Notes: generated by a model not told the origin, from the letters alone. 64,000 nt of DNA from Nocardia acididurans (GCF_016741815.1 NZ_JAERRJ010000013.1:186001-250000), one strand, 5' to 3'. Shown: positions 42,013 to 51,306, numbered from the stretch's first letter. Numbers and translations: made by a program.

Positions 42013-42267
42013 GTGCGCGTCAGGTATCTGCTCGGTCTGCCGGTTGCGGTATTCGTCCTGGTTCCCGTATTCGCCACGGCCGGTGCGGGTTCCGCGCACG
42101 CCTCGGGCTCGACCTACACCTGCACCGCCGAATCCTGGAGCGGTGAAACCCTTCCCGTCGTCACGGTCGACGCACCGTACAGCGTGTATCAGGCCAAGGG
42201 CCTGGCCAAGACCGAATGGCGCGGCAAGGCCAAGTACTCGACGATCGACTGCAAACCGGCCGCCTGA
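42013..42267 (+). CDS. Small secreted protein
   Basis: 84 residues from GTG 42013, chosen because AAGGAG lies six bases upstream; the ATG at 41998 would put the ribosome site inside the gene. A signal peptide (LLGLPVAVFVLVPVFATAGA) ends near SAHA-SG. The mature ~54 residues hold two Cys (YTCTAESW and IDCKPAA), probably one disulfide. The function is unknown. Confidence 0.7.
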   Translation: MRVRYLLGLPVAVFVLVPVFATAGAGSAHASGSTYTCTAESWSGETLPVVTVDAPYSVYQAKGLAKTEWRGKAKYSTIDCKPAA

Positions 42268-42269
42268 GA

Positions 42270-43046
42270 TCAGGGCCGCACCACGGCCCGGATGACCTGG
42301 GTGCGCAGCGGCAGCTCGAATTCCCCCGTCGCGGTCTCGGTTCTGCCGCGCAGGTAGGCCGTGATCCGCGCGAGCACCTCGGCGCGTTCCTCGGGTGGGA
42401 TCACCAGGGTGTGCGAATGCGTTCCGATTGTGGCGGTGAGGCTTTCGGCATTCCGCCGCTGCGTGTGTGGAAACTCGTTCTGCTCGAACGCCTGGAACGC
42501 CCGATGTGACGGAAGCCGCTGCTCCGCAACGGGTGTGAACGACGCGCCCGACCGCGATACCCGATCCAGCTCGGCCACCCACTCGACCGAGGTGTCCGGT
42601 GAGTTCCAGAAGGCCGCGAGCACCCCGCCGGGCCGCAGCACCCGCGCGATCTCCGGCAGCGCCCGCTCCTGATCGAACCAGTGGAAGGCTTGGCCGACCA
42701 GGACGGCATGCACCGAATCATCGGGCAGCGGAATGGATTCCGCCGTCCCGGCGAAGGCCGGAGTCTCCGGATGACGCCGCACGAGAGCGGCCCGCATGCC
42801 GTCGTCGGGCTCCACCGCGACCACCCGCACCCCGGCGGCGTGCAGCACCCCCGTCAGCTTGCCGGTTCCCGCGCCCAGATCGAGTGCCTCACCGCCACCG
42901 CCGACCGGTTCCAGCGCCCAGCGCACGGCCGCCATCGGATAGTCCGGCCGATGTTCGTCGTACGCCGCGGCTTCCGGCCCGAACGACTGCGCTCGTCGTG
43001 CCAGCAGTTCGGAATTCTCGACGCCCCATTCCCCGGCCCAGGTCAT
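42270..43046 (-). CDS. Class I SAM-dependent methyltransferase
   Basis: 258 residues. Motif I is ALDLGAGTGKLTGVL, then VVAVEPDDGMRAAL, then HAVLVGQAFHWFDQERALPE and RVLRPGGVLAAFWN. These are the marks of the UbiE/type-11 methyltransferase fold and closely match actinobacterial small-molecule methyltransferases with the QAFHWFD block. The substrate is unknown. It converges on the small secreted gene with two bases between. Confidence 0.85.
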   Translation of the reverse strand: MTWAGEWGVENSELLARRAQSFGPEAAAYDEHRPDYPMAAVRWALEPVGGGGEALDLGAGTGKLTGVLHAAGVRVVAVEPDDGMRAALVRRHPETPAFAGTAESIPLPDDSVHAVLVGQAFHWFDQERALPEIARVLRPGGVLAAFWNSPDTSVEWVAELDRVSRSGASFTPVAEQRLPSHRAFQAFEQNEFPHTQRRNAESLTATIGTHSHTLVIPPEERAEVLARITAYLRGRTETATGEFELPLRTQVIRAVVRP

Positions 43047-43060
43047 CCGGCCATGCTAGG

Positions 43061-44182
43061 TCACACCGCGCGGCGGTGGCTGAGCCAGGCGAAAGAGGCG
43101 ATGCCCAGCGGGATCTGGCTCCAGAAGGTGAGCAGCCGGAAGCCGAGCACGGCGGCCACCGCGACACCCGCGGTCAGACCCGCGACGGCGGTGAGACCGG
43201 CGGCGAGGGTGAGCTCCTTGGTGGCGACACCGTTGGGGGAGGGCAGCAGTGGGGCCAGCGCCACGGTGACGAGATGGACCACGAAGGCGTCGGTGAGGGG
43301 CATGTGCGCGCCCACCGCGTGCAGCACCGCCCAGAGGGCGAGCACCATGAGCAGCGGCTGCAGCAGGGCGCACAGCCAGAGGGCGGCGGCACGGCGCGGG
43401 CGAACGGCGGTGGCGGCCACCGATTTCCACGCCGTGCGGGTGTTGACGCGGGCTTCGCGCAGGCGCGCGCGGACGGCGCGCCAGCCGCCCCGGGAGACGA
43501 AACGGCGGTACAGCAGCACGGCGGCGAGGGCCACCGCGATACCGCCGGTGATCAGCACGGCAGCGAGGATCGCGGCTGTGCGCCAAGGGTTTTCGACGGC
43601 GCTGTGCCAGGTGGCGGAGATGCGCTCGCCGAGGCCGTGCCAGGGGGCCTGCGCGCCGGAGCGGTCCATCAGGCTCGGGGTGGCCAGCACGGCCAGGATC
43701 ACCAGCGGGACGCGGACGACGAAGGCGGCGAAGCCGAACAGGGTGATGGAGGCGAGGGCGGCGGTGTGGCTGAGGCCCTCCTTGCGCAGGAAGCGCAGCC
43801 GGATCAGCAGATTCGCGGCGGGGATCAGCCCGATGGCGGGGAAGGCCAACTGCAGCGCGAACAGCCGCCGCGCGCAGGTCTCACCCGGAATCGAGCCGCG
43901 CAGCATGAGTACGGAGGTGGGCCAGAGCAGCAGTGTGGCCAGCGCCGCGAGCGCCAGCCAGCGCGGGTCGGCGCCGAGCAGGGTGTCGATACCGGTGCCC
44001 ACGGCTTCGCGCTGCCAGATCGTGGCGGCGAGAACGGCGATGGCCACCAGGACCGTCGGCAGAGCCTTGCGGACCCTCGGGAGCCTCCGACCCGCTGCGG
44101 GCCCGGCCTTTCCGGAAGCGGACGGGTCTGCTCCGGCGGTCGGCTGGTCTGTTGTCGTCGCGGCGGGTGTTGCCGTCGCCAT
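43061..44182 (-). CDS. Lysylphosphatidylglycerol synthetase/flippase-like membrane protein
   Basis: 373 residues from the ATG at 44182, preceded by GAGGAGAG. About seven to eight hydrophobic helices are present in the UPF0104/LPG_synthase_TM pattern, including PAIGLIPAANLLIRLRFLRK, PLLPSPNGVATKELTLAAGL and FRLLTFWSQIPLGIASFAWL. The PSPNGVATKE block matches the conserved gPtPGGlG-E site. Proteins of this type flip or modify polar lipids. No synthetase domain is attached. Confidence 0.75.
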   Translation of the reverse strand: MATATPAATTTDQPTAGADPSASGKAGPAAGRRLPRVRKALPTVLVAIAVLAATIWQREAVGTGIDTLLGADPRWLALAALATLLLWPTSVLMLRGSIPGETCARRLFALQLAFPAIGLIPAANLLIRLRFLRKEGLSHTAALASITLFGFAAFVVRVPLVILAVLATPSLMDRSGAQAPWHGLGERISATWHSAVENPWRTAAILAAVLITGGIAVALAAVLLYRRFVSRGGWRAVRARLREARVNTRTAWKSVAATAVRPRRAAALWLCALLQPLLMVLALWAVLHAVGAHMPLTDAFVVHLVTVALAPLLPSPNGVATKELTLAAGLTAVAGLTAGVAVAAVLGFRLLTFWSQIPLGIASFAWLSHRRAV

Positions 44183-44296
44183 CGACTCTCCTCGAGGTGT
44201 CGCGGGCATCCGCAGTGTGGATCGCGGCCGTGCTGACCGACATTAACCGCTACATCGCGGGGGAGGAGTCGCTTTCCGCCAACGTTCGATTTGCTG

Positions 44297-46051
44297 TCAC
44301 TTGTGGGCGTATTCCCAGTCGATATCGTCGTCGAGAGCCTGGCGAATGCGGTCGGCGAGCTCGTTTGTCCAGCCCTCCGGTTGCGCGACGGCGACCCATC
44401 CGTCGAGGACGAGTGTCCCATAGCGGTGACCGTGGCCGGACGGAACCCCCTGTGCGTTGGCCAGATCCGCGCTGACCTGCCAGAACGTCACGATCGGCCA
44501 CCAGCGCATGGATTTGGAGACATCGGTTCCGCGGGGTTCGGCCAGCCAGTCCGGGCGTTCGAACAGCAGATCCGGCGACCACCAGACGATGGGGTCGGAG
44601 GCGTGCTGCAGGTATACGATGCGGGGTGAAAGCCACTGTCCCGCAGGCCGGTTCAAATTCTCGGCGACGCCGGCGAAACGGACGATCAAACCGTCGGCGT
44701 AGATGGGCAGAATTTCCGGCGTGCCGGGATCGCGCCGCTGCTCCAGCGAACTCCAGATGCGATTGGAATTGGGCGGTCCCACCCACAGCACGCCGTCCAC
44801 CAGCGTCCGGATGTCGTCAAGACCGGTGAACGCGCCCTCCGATCCCTGCGATCCCAGGCTCTCGCCGTAGACCAGGAGTTTCGGCCGGGACTCCGGCGGC
44901 AGCTGCGCCCACCGCGCGTGCACCGAGTGCACGAGCAGCCGCCCGGCCTCGGTGGCCTTCTGCTTGTCCGACAGGAACGACAGCACACTGGGCAGATACG
45001 AGTACTGGGTCGCCGCGATGGCGCTGTCGCCGCCGTACATGTACTCGATGGCCCCGGCGGTGGTGGAGTCCACCCAGCCGGTGCCGGTGGTCGTCACCAC
45101 CACCAGCACCCTGCGCTCCCAGGCCCGGGTGCGGTCCAGCTCCTGGACCACCAGATCGGCGACCTGCTCCGGTGTCGGCGCGGATTCCAGGCCCGCGTAC
45201 ACCCGGATCGGTTCGCGCGCGGGCGCTCCGGTGACCGCCGTGATGCGCTCGGCCGTCGGCGCGTTCGCCACGAACCAACGTCCTTCCGAGCCAAGGGTTT
45301 TCCACGGTGCGAGCGATTCCGGGCTGCCCGACCGCTCCGGCAGCAGCGGCTGCGCCGCATGGGGCGAGGTGTGCCCGTTGCGCAGGCTGAACGCCGAATT
45401 GGCCACGGAGAAGAAGGCTTTCACCAGCACGCCCTGGAACAGCAGCACGCAGAAGACGGTCACCAGCGCCACCGCGCCCGGCAGCGCGTACCGGCGCGGC
45501 ACCCGCAGATCCAGGTTGAGTGCGTTCGAGATACGCCGGACCATCCAGCGCAGCACGCGAAACACGCCGATCACCAGTGCGACGGTGGCGAAGCCCAGCA
45601 GTTCGGTGCGCAGGTATCCGGAGGTGGTGGTCGGCTTCATGCCCATCACCACCTCGATATCGCGCTGCCAGCGCGCCGACCGCGCCAGCACCAGGCCGGG
45701 CACGACGACCACGGCCACCAGCGTCAGCGCTTTGATCAGATCGCGGGTGGACTGGGCGAGATGGAAGATGCGCGCCTCGCGCCAGCCCTGCGGCAGCCGC
45801 TGCCGGAGCCAGGTGCGGTACGCCCACTCCAGTACGCATCCGACGCCGTAGCCGATGACCGCGCTGACGCCGCTGACAAGCCCCTGGAAGATCCACGTCC
45901 GCGGCAGCAGCGAGGGCGACACCGACCAGATGAAGAACAGCGCGGCCACCACCATGCCGACATAGTTCGGGCTCAGGGCGCGCTCGGCGGCCAACAGCAG
46001 CCCGATCACACGGCTGCCCAGTGAAGCACCGAAACGGGGCTCATCAGTCAT
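44297..46051 (-). CDS. Membrane-anchored alpha/beta hydrolase (abhydrolase-9 family)
   Basis: 584 residues from the ATG at 46051. The N-terminal ~230 residues hold five to six helices (MVVAALFFIWSVSPSLLPRT, FQGLVSGVSAVIGYGVGC, LRTELLGFATVALVIGVFRV). The soluble half has the nucleophile elbow LVYGESLGSQGSEGAF (GxSxG) and a late RIVYLQHASDPIVWWSPDLL with Asp and His candidates. Mycobacterial homologs of unknown substrate share this layout. Lipid or cell-wall ester cleavage at the membrane is a guess. Confidence 0.85.
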   Translation of the reverse strand: MTDEPRFGASLGSRVIGLLLAAERALSPNYVGMVVAALFFIWSVSPSLLPRTWIFQGLVSGVSAVIGYGVGCVLEWAYRTWLRQRLPQGWREARIFHLAQSTRDLIKALTLVAVVVVPGLVLARSARWQRDIEVVMGMKPTTTSGYLRTELLGFATVALVIGVFRVLRWMVRRISNALNLDLRVPRRYALPGAVALVTVFCVLLFQGVLVKAFFSVANSAFSLRNGHTSPHAAQPLLPERSGSPESLAPWKTLGSEGRWFVANAPTAERITAVTGAPAREPIRVYAGLESAPTPEQVADLVVQELDRTRAWERRVLVVVTTTGTGWVDSTTAGAIEYMYGGDSAIAATQYSYLPSVLSFLSDKQKATEAGRLLVHSVHARWAQLPPESRPKLLVYGESLGSQGSEGAFTGLDDIRTLVDGVLWVGPPNSNRIWSSLEQRRDPGTPEILPIYADGLIVRFAGVAENLNRPAGQWLSPRIVYLQHASDPIVWWSPDLLFERPDWLAEPRGTDVSKSMRWWPIVTFWQVSADLANAQGVPSGHGHRYGTLVLDGWVAVAQPEGWTNELADRIRQALDDDIDWEYAHK

Positions 46052-46192
46052 GAATCCGAGTGTCACCCGGGATTAGCTGGCTCGGTGTCCAGCGACACGC
46101 GGCGGGTATCGTTTGCGAACACGGCCATTCATCATCTCTCAGGATCTTGTGACAGACTGCACAGCGAAGTTGGAGCGGCGGCGGTGTGGGTG

Positions 46193-47632
46193 ATGGTGGG
46201 AACTCAATCGGATGAGACGTCGGGACGGGTGATTCGCTTCCCCGGCCGGCGTCGTGCGGACCAGGCTCAGGCCATGCCCACGAGCCGCATCGGCCGGGAT
46301 GCCAAGATCGCTTCCCTGCCGGTCGCCTATGCCGGTCGCCGGGCCGCCGGATTGGGCAAACGCATGATCGGCCGATCCGCGGCCGATATCGAACGCGATA
46401 TCCAGGTGCGCACCGCCGAGCATCTGGTCGATGTGCTGGGTGAGCTGAAAGGATGCGCGGCCAAGCTCGGCCAGATGGCCTCGGTGTACCGCGCCATGAT
46501 CCCGACGGTGATTCCGGAGGACTTCGCCGAGGTCGCGGGTGCGGCCCTGGCGCGGCTGCAGGATTCCGCGCCGCCCATGATGCCGGGGCTGGTCCAGCAG
46601 GTGCTGGTGCGCGGATTCGGGCCCGAGTGGCGCACCCGGTTCCGGAGTTTCGACGACCGTCCGGCCGCGGCGGCATCGCTGGGCCAGGTGCATCGCGCGG
46701 TATGGCACGACGGCCGCCGGGTCGCGGTGAAGATCATGTACCCGGGCGCCCGCGACGCCGTCGACTCCGATCTGCGGCAGCTGCGGAGCCTGAGCGGCAT
46801 GATCGGTGCGCTGATGCCGGGCGCGGATGTGCAGGGGATCATCGAGATGGTCTGCTCGGTGGTCGGCGACGAACTCGACTACCACCGCGAGGCCGACTAT
46901 CAGCAGCGAGCGTCGGACATGGTGGCCGCCGGCACGGAATTCGTGGTGCCGCAGGTGATCATGTGCACCGACGAGATCATCGTGAGCGAGTGGATCGACG
47001 GCACGCCGGTGACCCGGTTGATCACCTCCACCGATACCGCCGAGCGCAGCCGGGTGGGGATCCAGATCATCCGGTTCGTCGAAACCCTGCGCGAGCATTG
47101 CCGGCTGCTCTACAGCGATGTGCATCCGGGCAATTTCCTGGTGCTGCCGGACGGGCGGCTGGCGGTCGTCGATTTCGGTGCGTGCGAGCAGTATCCGGAG
47201 GGGTTCCCGCGCATGGTCGGCGATATCGCCGACCCGCTGTTCAACGCCGGGCCCGCCGAGCTGGAGGCGGTACTGCGCCGGCACGGATTCGTGCGCCCGG
47301 AACAGGATTTCGATGTCGAGGAACTGCTGCGGATCGTCTCGCCGTTCCTGGATGTGCTGCTGGAACCGGACTTCCGGCTGTCCCAGGAGTGGCTGCGCGC
47401 GCAGGCCGTCGCCATTCTGGAGATCCGGCTGTCGAATGTGTTCCGGCAGATGACATTACCGCCGCATCTGACCGCCATGGCGCGCACCATCGGCACCACC
47501 CTCGGCCTGCTCTGTCAGCTCGGCACCGATGGCGTGCGCGACGAACTACTGTCCTGGTGGGTCGAGATCGGCCGGGTGGTGCGCGCCTACGAGGAGCGCG
47601 TGGCGGCCGGGCGCGCCCGGGTCGTCCCCTGA
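46193..47632 (+). CDS. ABC1/UbiB-family atypical kinase
   Basis: 479 residues from the ATG at 46193; nearby GTGs and an ATG at 46085 are alternatives. The family KxGQ motif is AAKLGQMAS. The Ala-rich nucleotide loop is RPAAAASLGQVHRA. A Lys is in VAVKIMYPG, the catalytic loop is YSDVHPGNFLV, and the metal Asp is VVDFGACE. These proteins are ATPases of isoprenoid-lipid (quinone) metabolism. The quinone here would be menaquinone. Its last 87 bases overlap the convergent monooxygenase gene. Confidence 0.85.
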   Translation: MVGTQSDETSGRVIRFPGRRRADQAQAMPTSRIGRDAKIASLPVAYAGRRAAGLGKRMIGRSAADIERDIQVRTAEHLVDVLGELKGCAAKLGQMASVYRAMIPTVIPEDFAEVAGAALARLQDSAPPMMPGLVQQVLVRGFGPEWRTRFRSFDDRPAAAASLGQVHRAVWHDGRRVAVKIMYPGARDAVDSDLRQLRSLSGMIGALMPGADVQGIIEMVCSVVGDELDYHREADYQQRASDMVAAGTEFVVPQVIMCTDEIIVSEWIDGTPVTRLITSTDTAERSRVGIQIIRFVETLREHCRLLYSDVHPGNFLVLPDGRLAVVDFGACEQYPEGFPRMVGDIADPLFNAGPAELEAVLRRHGFVRPEQDFDVEELLRIVSPFLDVLLEPDFRLSQEWLRAQAVAILEIRLSNVFRQMTLPPHLTAMARTIGTTLGLLCQLGTDGVRDELLSWWVEIGRVVRAYEERVAAGRARVVP

Positions 47633-49156
47633 CGCCGGTGCGTCGGCCGCGCCGGGCAGCCTGCTGAAGGTGTAGTGCCGGAACGGGAAATGCTTGTTCC
47701 CCCACCACATCTCGAAGTGCGTACTGGGCCGGATGGGCGCGGGATCGCCCTGATAGTTCACGTAGTAGGTATTGGATCCCGCGCAGGCGTCCGACAGCCA
47801 CATCGTCTGCGATCCGCGCCGCAGGCATTTGCGGAAGTACGCGTCGTGCGGTTCCTGCTTGATCTCGACCGCCGTGGCCCCCCGCCGCCGGGCCTCGGTG
47901 ATGGCCCGCGCCGCATGCCGCGCCGTGCATTCGATCATGGCGATATACGAGCCCGCCGCGAATCCGTACGGCCCCGTAATGGTGAACAGGTTCGGGAATT
48001 TCGGCACCGACACCCCCTGGTACGCCTGGTAGCGATTGCGGTCCCAGAACTCGCCGAGTTCGAGGCCGTCGCGCCCGCGGAGCGGATAGGGTGGCGCGTA
48101 GCCCTTCTCCATGACCCGGAATCCGGTGGCGCACACCAGCACATCGACCTCGTGTGCCCGGCCGTCGGCGGTGACCACGTCGGTGCCGGTGATCTTGTCG
48201 ATGGCCGCGGTGACGAGCTCGACATGCGGGCGGGTGAAGGTGCGCAGGTACCGGTTGGACACCGACGGCCGTTTGCATCCGGGCGCGTAGTCGGGGGTGA
48301 GCTGCCGGGCCAGCTCCTGGTCGCCGGGCAGCCAGGCTCGGTACATGAGGCCGCCGCCGCGCTGGGCGAGCTTCACCAATCCCGGTATGCGGCTGTGGAA
48401 TACGCCGACACCGGAGATGCCGAAGTCGATGCCGAGGGTGACCGCGGCGCGGATGGCCCGGCGCAGCGGGCCGATGTTCACCAGGACGTCCTTGGCCAGG
48501 GCCGGAATCGGGAAGTCCGGTTTCGGGGCCACCCAGATGGGTCGCCGCTGGAACACCGTCAGCGACCCGGCCACATCGGCCAACTCCGGAATGAGTTGCA
48601 GCGCGGTGGCTCCCGTGCCGATGACGGCGATGCGTTTACCCCGGTAGTCGTAGTCGTGATCCCACTGCGCGGTGTGCACCACCTTGCCGGTGAAGCCGTC
48701 GATACCGTCGATATCGGGCAGCCGGGGGATCTCCAGCCCGCCGACCGCGCCCACCACGAACCGGGCGGTGACCTCCTGCCCGGTGTCCAGCCGCCCGCGC
48801 CACAGATGGTTCGCCTCGTCCCATTCACCGCCGACCACCCTGGTGTTCAACAGGATTCGGGATCGCAGTCCGTAGGCGTCGACCACCTGATCCGCGTACG
48901 CCTTGACCTCCGCGCCGGGGGCGAACATGCGCGACCAGGTCTTGGGCGGCTCATAGGAGAAGCTGTAGTAGATCGACGGAATATCCACGGCCACACCGGG
49001 ATAGGTGTTGGCGTGCCAGGTGCCGCCGATATCGCTGTTCTTGTCGACGATGACGAAGTTGTGGATTCCGGCCCGGCGCAGTTCGACCCCCATGCCGATG
49101 CCGCCGAAGCCCGCGCCGATGACTACCACGTCGAAGTCGGGTGCTGTTGCCGACAC
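47546..49156 (-). CDS. Flavin-dependent Baeyer-Villiger-type monooxygenase 1
   Basis: 536 residues from GTG 49156, preceded by GGAGGT. The FAD fold is VVVIGAGFGGIGMGVEL (GxGxxG). The Baeyer-Villiger fingerprint FxGxxxHxxxWD is intact in FTGKVVHTAQWD. The NADPH fold is VIGTGATALQLIPEL and the ATG motif CATGFRVMEKG follows. It inserts oxygen next to ketones, or oxidises S/N, using NADPH. It resembles the EthA/MymA group of mycobacteria. An operator-like TGTCCCAGACA lies 41 bases upstream. Its C-terminal tail overlaps the convergent kinase gene. Confidence 0.9.
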   Translation of the reverse strand: MSATAPDFDVVVIGAGFGGIGMGVELRRAGIHNFVIVDKNSDIGGTWHANTYPGVAVDIPSIYYSFSYEPPKTWSRMFAPGAEVKAYADQVVDAYGLRSRILLNTRVVGGEWDEANHLWRGRLDTGQEVTARFVVGAVGGLEIPRLPDIDGIDGFTGKVVHTAQWDHDYDYRGKRIAVIGTGATALQLIPELADVAGSLTVFQRRPIWVAPKPDFPIPALAKDVLVNIGPLRRAIRAAVTLGIDFGISGVGVFHSRIPGLVKLAQRGGGLMYRAWLPGDQELARQLTPDYAPGCKRPSVSNRYLRTFTRPHVELVTAAIDKITGTDVVTADGRAHEVDVLVCATGFRVMEKGYAPPYPLRGRDGLELGEFWDRNRYQAYQGVSVPKFPNLFTITGPYGFAAGSYIAMIECTARHAARAITEARRRGATAVEIKQEPHDAYFRKCLRRGSQTMWLSDACAGSNTYYVNYQGDPAPIRPSTHFEMWWGNKHFPFRHYTFSRLPGAADAPASGDDPGAPGRHALLVGAHHPADLDPPGQ

Positions 49157-49196
49157 TGGTCACCTCCGTTGGTGCTGCCTGATTCGACGGTAGCAT

Positions 49197-49207
49197 TGTC
49201 CCAGACA
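49197..49207. promoter_or_regulatory. TGTCYSRGACA site 1
   Basis: TGTCCCAGACA, between monooxygenase 1 (minus) and the GntR gene (plus). It is 41 bases upstream of the monooxygenase start. One of eight similar sites in 49-64 kb. Confidence 0.65.
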
Positions 49208-49309
49208 GTGAGCCAGGGCGGATTCGTCCGTCGGCGGCCGGTCGCCCTCTCGTCGTGTGCCTGTCGGCACCGCGAACCCGCGTGCGGAACGGAAGGTGAG
49301 AGCCTAGAC

Positions 49310-49320
49310 TGTCTGAGACG
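49310..49320. promoter_or_regulatory. TGTCYSRGACA site 2
   Basis: TGTCTGAGACG (last base differs). It directly follows a -10-like TAGACT (49304-49309) and lies 28 bases before the GntR start, a position suited to autorepression. Confidence 0.6.
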
Positions 49321-49348
49321 TAATCGAAAGTTGTCGAAAGGTGACAGG

Positions 49349-50137
49349 ATGGGTGCCCAGACGGTCGTCGCCGACGTAGCCGACGAGCTCGCTCGCCGCG
49401 TCGCGACCGGGGAGCTCGCGCCCGGCGACCTGATGCCCTCCGTCCGCCAGGTCGCCGAGGAATTCGAGATGAATCGCGCGACGGCCCAACTGGTGCTGGG
49501 CAAGCTGGAGTCCTACGGATTCGTCGACGCCCATCGCGGCCGCGGCTTCACCGTGCGCGATGTGCGCCGCGCCGGTGGCGTGGAGGTGTATCGGCGGCTG
49601 TTCCGGCTGTCGATGCCCGCGCCCGAACTGGCCGCCGACATGTTCCGCAATATCGTGGAGACCGAGCGCATGATCGTGCTCGACGCGCTCATCGCCTACA
49701 CCGAGAGCGGGCGCGGCGCGGAGCTCGAGGAACTGCGCGAGGAGGTCGAGGAGCTCGAAATCCTCGCGCGCGCAACGCCGCCCGATCACGCGCGGATGCT
49801 CGCCCTGGAGGTGGGCCTGGTGCGCAGGCTGCTCACCGAGCTCGGGCAGAGCATGCAGCGCGCGGTGCTCAACTCGGTGGGAGATCTGCTGTTCGAGGTG
49901 CCCGAGGCGATCGAGGCGTTCTACGCGGTCTCGCCCGATCTGCACGTGCTGGCCTGGCAGGCGCTGCTGGCGGTGTGGGAGACCGGGACAGGCCCGTCGG
50001 AGGCGCAGCTGGCGCTGTTCGAGGACCTGTTCGGCATGTACCACGACAGGGTGGTCGCCCGGTTCGAAGAACTGGTCTTCGGTTCCCCGGCGACCGGCAC
50101 ACACGCGGTGCCGGTCCGGCATTCGGCGACGGCGTAG
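49349..50137 (+). CDS. GntR-family transcriptional regulator
   Basis: 262 residues from the ATG at 49349; the long frame from 47675 is a shadow of the monooxygenase. The GntR winged helix is at residues 5-75 (ELARRVATGELAPGDLMPSV, EMNRATAQLVLGKLESYGFV, HRGRGFTVRD). The all-helical C-terminal domain has a FadR-like look (NIVETERMIVLDALIAYTES, EELREEVEELEILARATPPD). FadR-type members bind fatty acyl-CoA. It is the only regulator in the 47-64 kb cluster and has two of the repeated sites in its upstream region, so it may control the cluster and itself. Confidence 0.85.
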   Translation: MGAQTVVADVADELARRVATGELAPGDLMPSVRQVAEEFEMNRATAQLVLGKLESYGFVDAHRGRGFTVRDVRRAGGVEVYRRLFRLSMPAPELAADMFRNIVETERMIVLDALIAYTESGRGAELEELREEVEELEILARATPPDHARMLALEVGLVRRLLTELGQSMQRAVLNSVGDLLFEVPEAIEAFYAVSPDLHVLAWQALLAVWETGTGPSEAQLALFEDLFGMYHDRVVARFEELVFGSPATGTHAVPVRHSATA

Positions 50138-50194
50138 CCTCGCGGCGACCGCCGTGCGACCGCCCGGGTCGATTCGGCTGCGGCGCGAATCGAC

Positions 50195-50329
50195 TCAGCC
50201 CGCGGCCACCATGGCCGCGGCGAACAGCGCGGCGATGATGGTCAACGCCATGACGGCGAGAATCACCCGATGGCGGCGCTCCGGTGGTTCGGCTCCCGGC
50301 GAAGTCGGCTGATCGGCCATGGTCCTCAT
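50195..50329 (-). CDS. 44-residue single-span membrane peptide
   Basis: Its ATG overlaps the stop of the SDR gene at 50326-51306 (ATGA), so it would be made by coupled translation. A charged N-terminal half (ADQPTSPGAEPPERRHR) is followed by one helix, VILAVMALTIIAALFAAAMV. The reading could equally start at the ATG three codons later. No family is recognised; the coupling and the clean membrane span are the evidence. Confidence 0.5.
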   Translation of the reverse strand: MRTMADQPTSPGAEPPERRHRVILAVMALTIIAALFAAAMVAAG

Positions 50330-51306
50330 CTCCTCAGCGGAATAGGCGGGGCGACCGGTTGGTCGTAGTCCGGTGGCTCCCAATAGGTTTGCAGTCCGCG
50401 ACGGTACGGCATGATCTCGCCCGCCTCGCGGGCAATGCCCAGAACCGCCGGATGATCGATGACGAAACGCACGACACGCTCGACTTCCGGACCGGTTGTC
50501 AGGCGCAGACCGGTCCGGGTGACGCGCGGAAACGCGCGGGTGAACAGGTAGGCCAGCCAGGATTCCAGCCGCATGGGCACCACCGCGCGGTCGCGGCGCA
50601 CCGCGTCGACGATCTTGGCGCCTGCCTTGTCCGGATGCATGCCGAGCAGGGTCATCGCCTTCACCGCGATCTGCCTGGCGATGGCCACCTGTTCGGGTGT
50701 CAGGGAGGCCAGGGTCGCGGTGGCGGGCAGATTGGTGGCGATGAGCCCCGGGCACACCACGGTCACGCCGATATCGTGCACCGCCAGCTCCGCGCGCAGC
50801 GTCTGGCTGAAATGTTTTACCGCGGCGTTGGTTACGGAGTAGGGCGTGCCCAGTCGCACGGGCGTGAAGCCCGCCATCGAGGACATATTGACCAGATGGC
50901 CACCCCGCCCGCGTTCGGCCATCTGTGCCCCGAACAGGCGGCAGCCGTACACAACCGCGGTCAGGTTGACGTCCATGATGCGGCGCAGATCGGCGGGCCG
51001 GATGTCGAGGAACGGCCCGCCGACCAGGATTCCGGCATTGTTCACCACCACGTCGGGGACGCCGTGGTTGCGTTTCACATGGTCGGCGAGATCTCGCATG
51101 GAGGACGTGTCGCCGACGTCCAGCGCATACGGGTAGGCCAGTCCGCCGGCCGAACGAATCTGTGCCACAGTGTCTTTCGCGGTGGCGAAGTTGATGTCGG
51201 CGACGATCACCTCGGCGCCGTGGCGCGCCAGCGCCTTGGCGGTGCCGCGGCCGATGCCGCTGCCCGCTCCGGTCACCACTGCGACCCCCGGATGGAAGGG
51301 TTTCAC
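50326..51306 (-). CDS. Short-chain dehydrogenase/reductase (SDR) 1
   Basis: 326 residues from GTG 51306. The NAD(P) motif is VVTGAGSGIGRG (TGxxxGxG), followed by VVVNNAGILVGG and the active-site set S in NMSSMAGFTPVRLG with Y-x-x-x-x-spacing at TPYSVTNAAVKHF. The expected catalytic Lys after Tyr is replaced, reading YSVTN, which is unusual (YxxxK would be normal). A C-terminal extension of about 70 residues suggests a membrane-associated or lipid-active SDR. It is divergent from SDR 2 across a shared operator-like site. Confidence 0.8.
   Translation of the reverse strand: MKPFHPGVAVVTGAGSGIGRGTAKALARHGAEVIVADINFATAKDTVAQIRSAGGLAYPYALDVGDTSSMRDLADHVKRNHGVPDVVVNNAGILVGGPFLDIRPADLRRIMDVNLTAVVYGCRLFGAQMAERGRGGHLVNMSSMAGFTPVRLGTPYSVTNAAVKHFSQTLRAELAVHDIGVTVVCPGLIATNLPATATLASLTPEQVAIARQIAVKAMTLLGMHPDKAGAKIVDAVRRDRAVVPMRLESWLAYLFTRAFPRVTRTGLRLTTGPEVERVVRFVIDHPAVLGIAREAGEIMPYRRGLQTYWEPPDYDQPVAPPIPLRR

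Noticed and set aside
47675..50137. An 820-residue plus-strand protein ending in the GntR domain
   Set aside because: The first two thirds lie antisense to the monooxygenase; the GntR gene has its own ATG and promoter at 49.3 kb.
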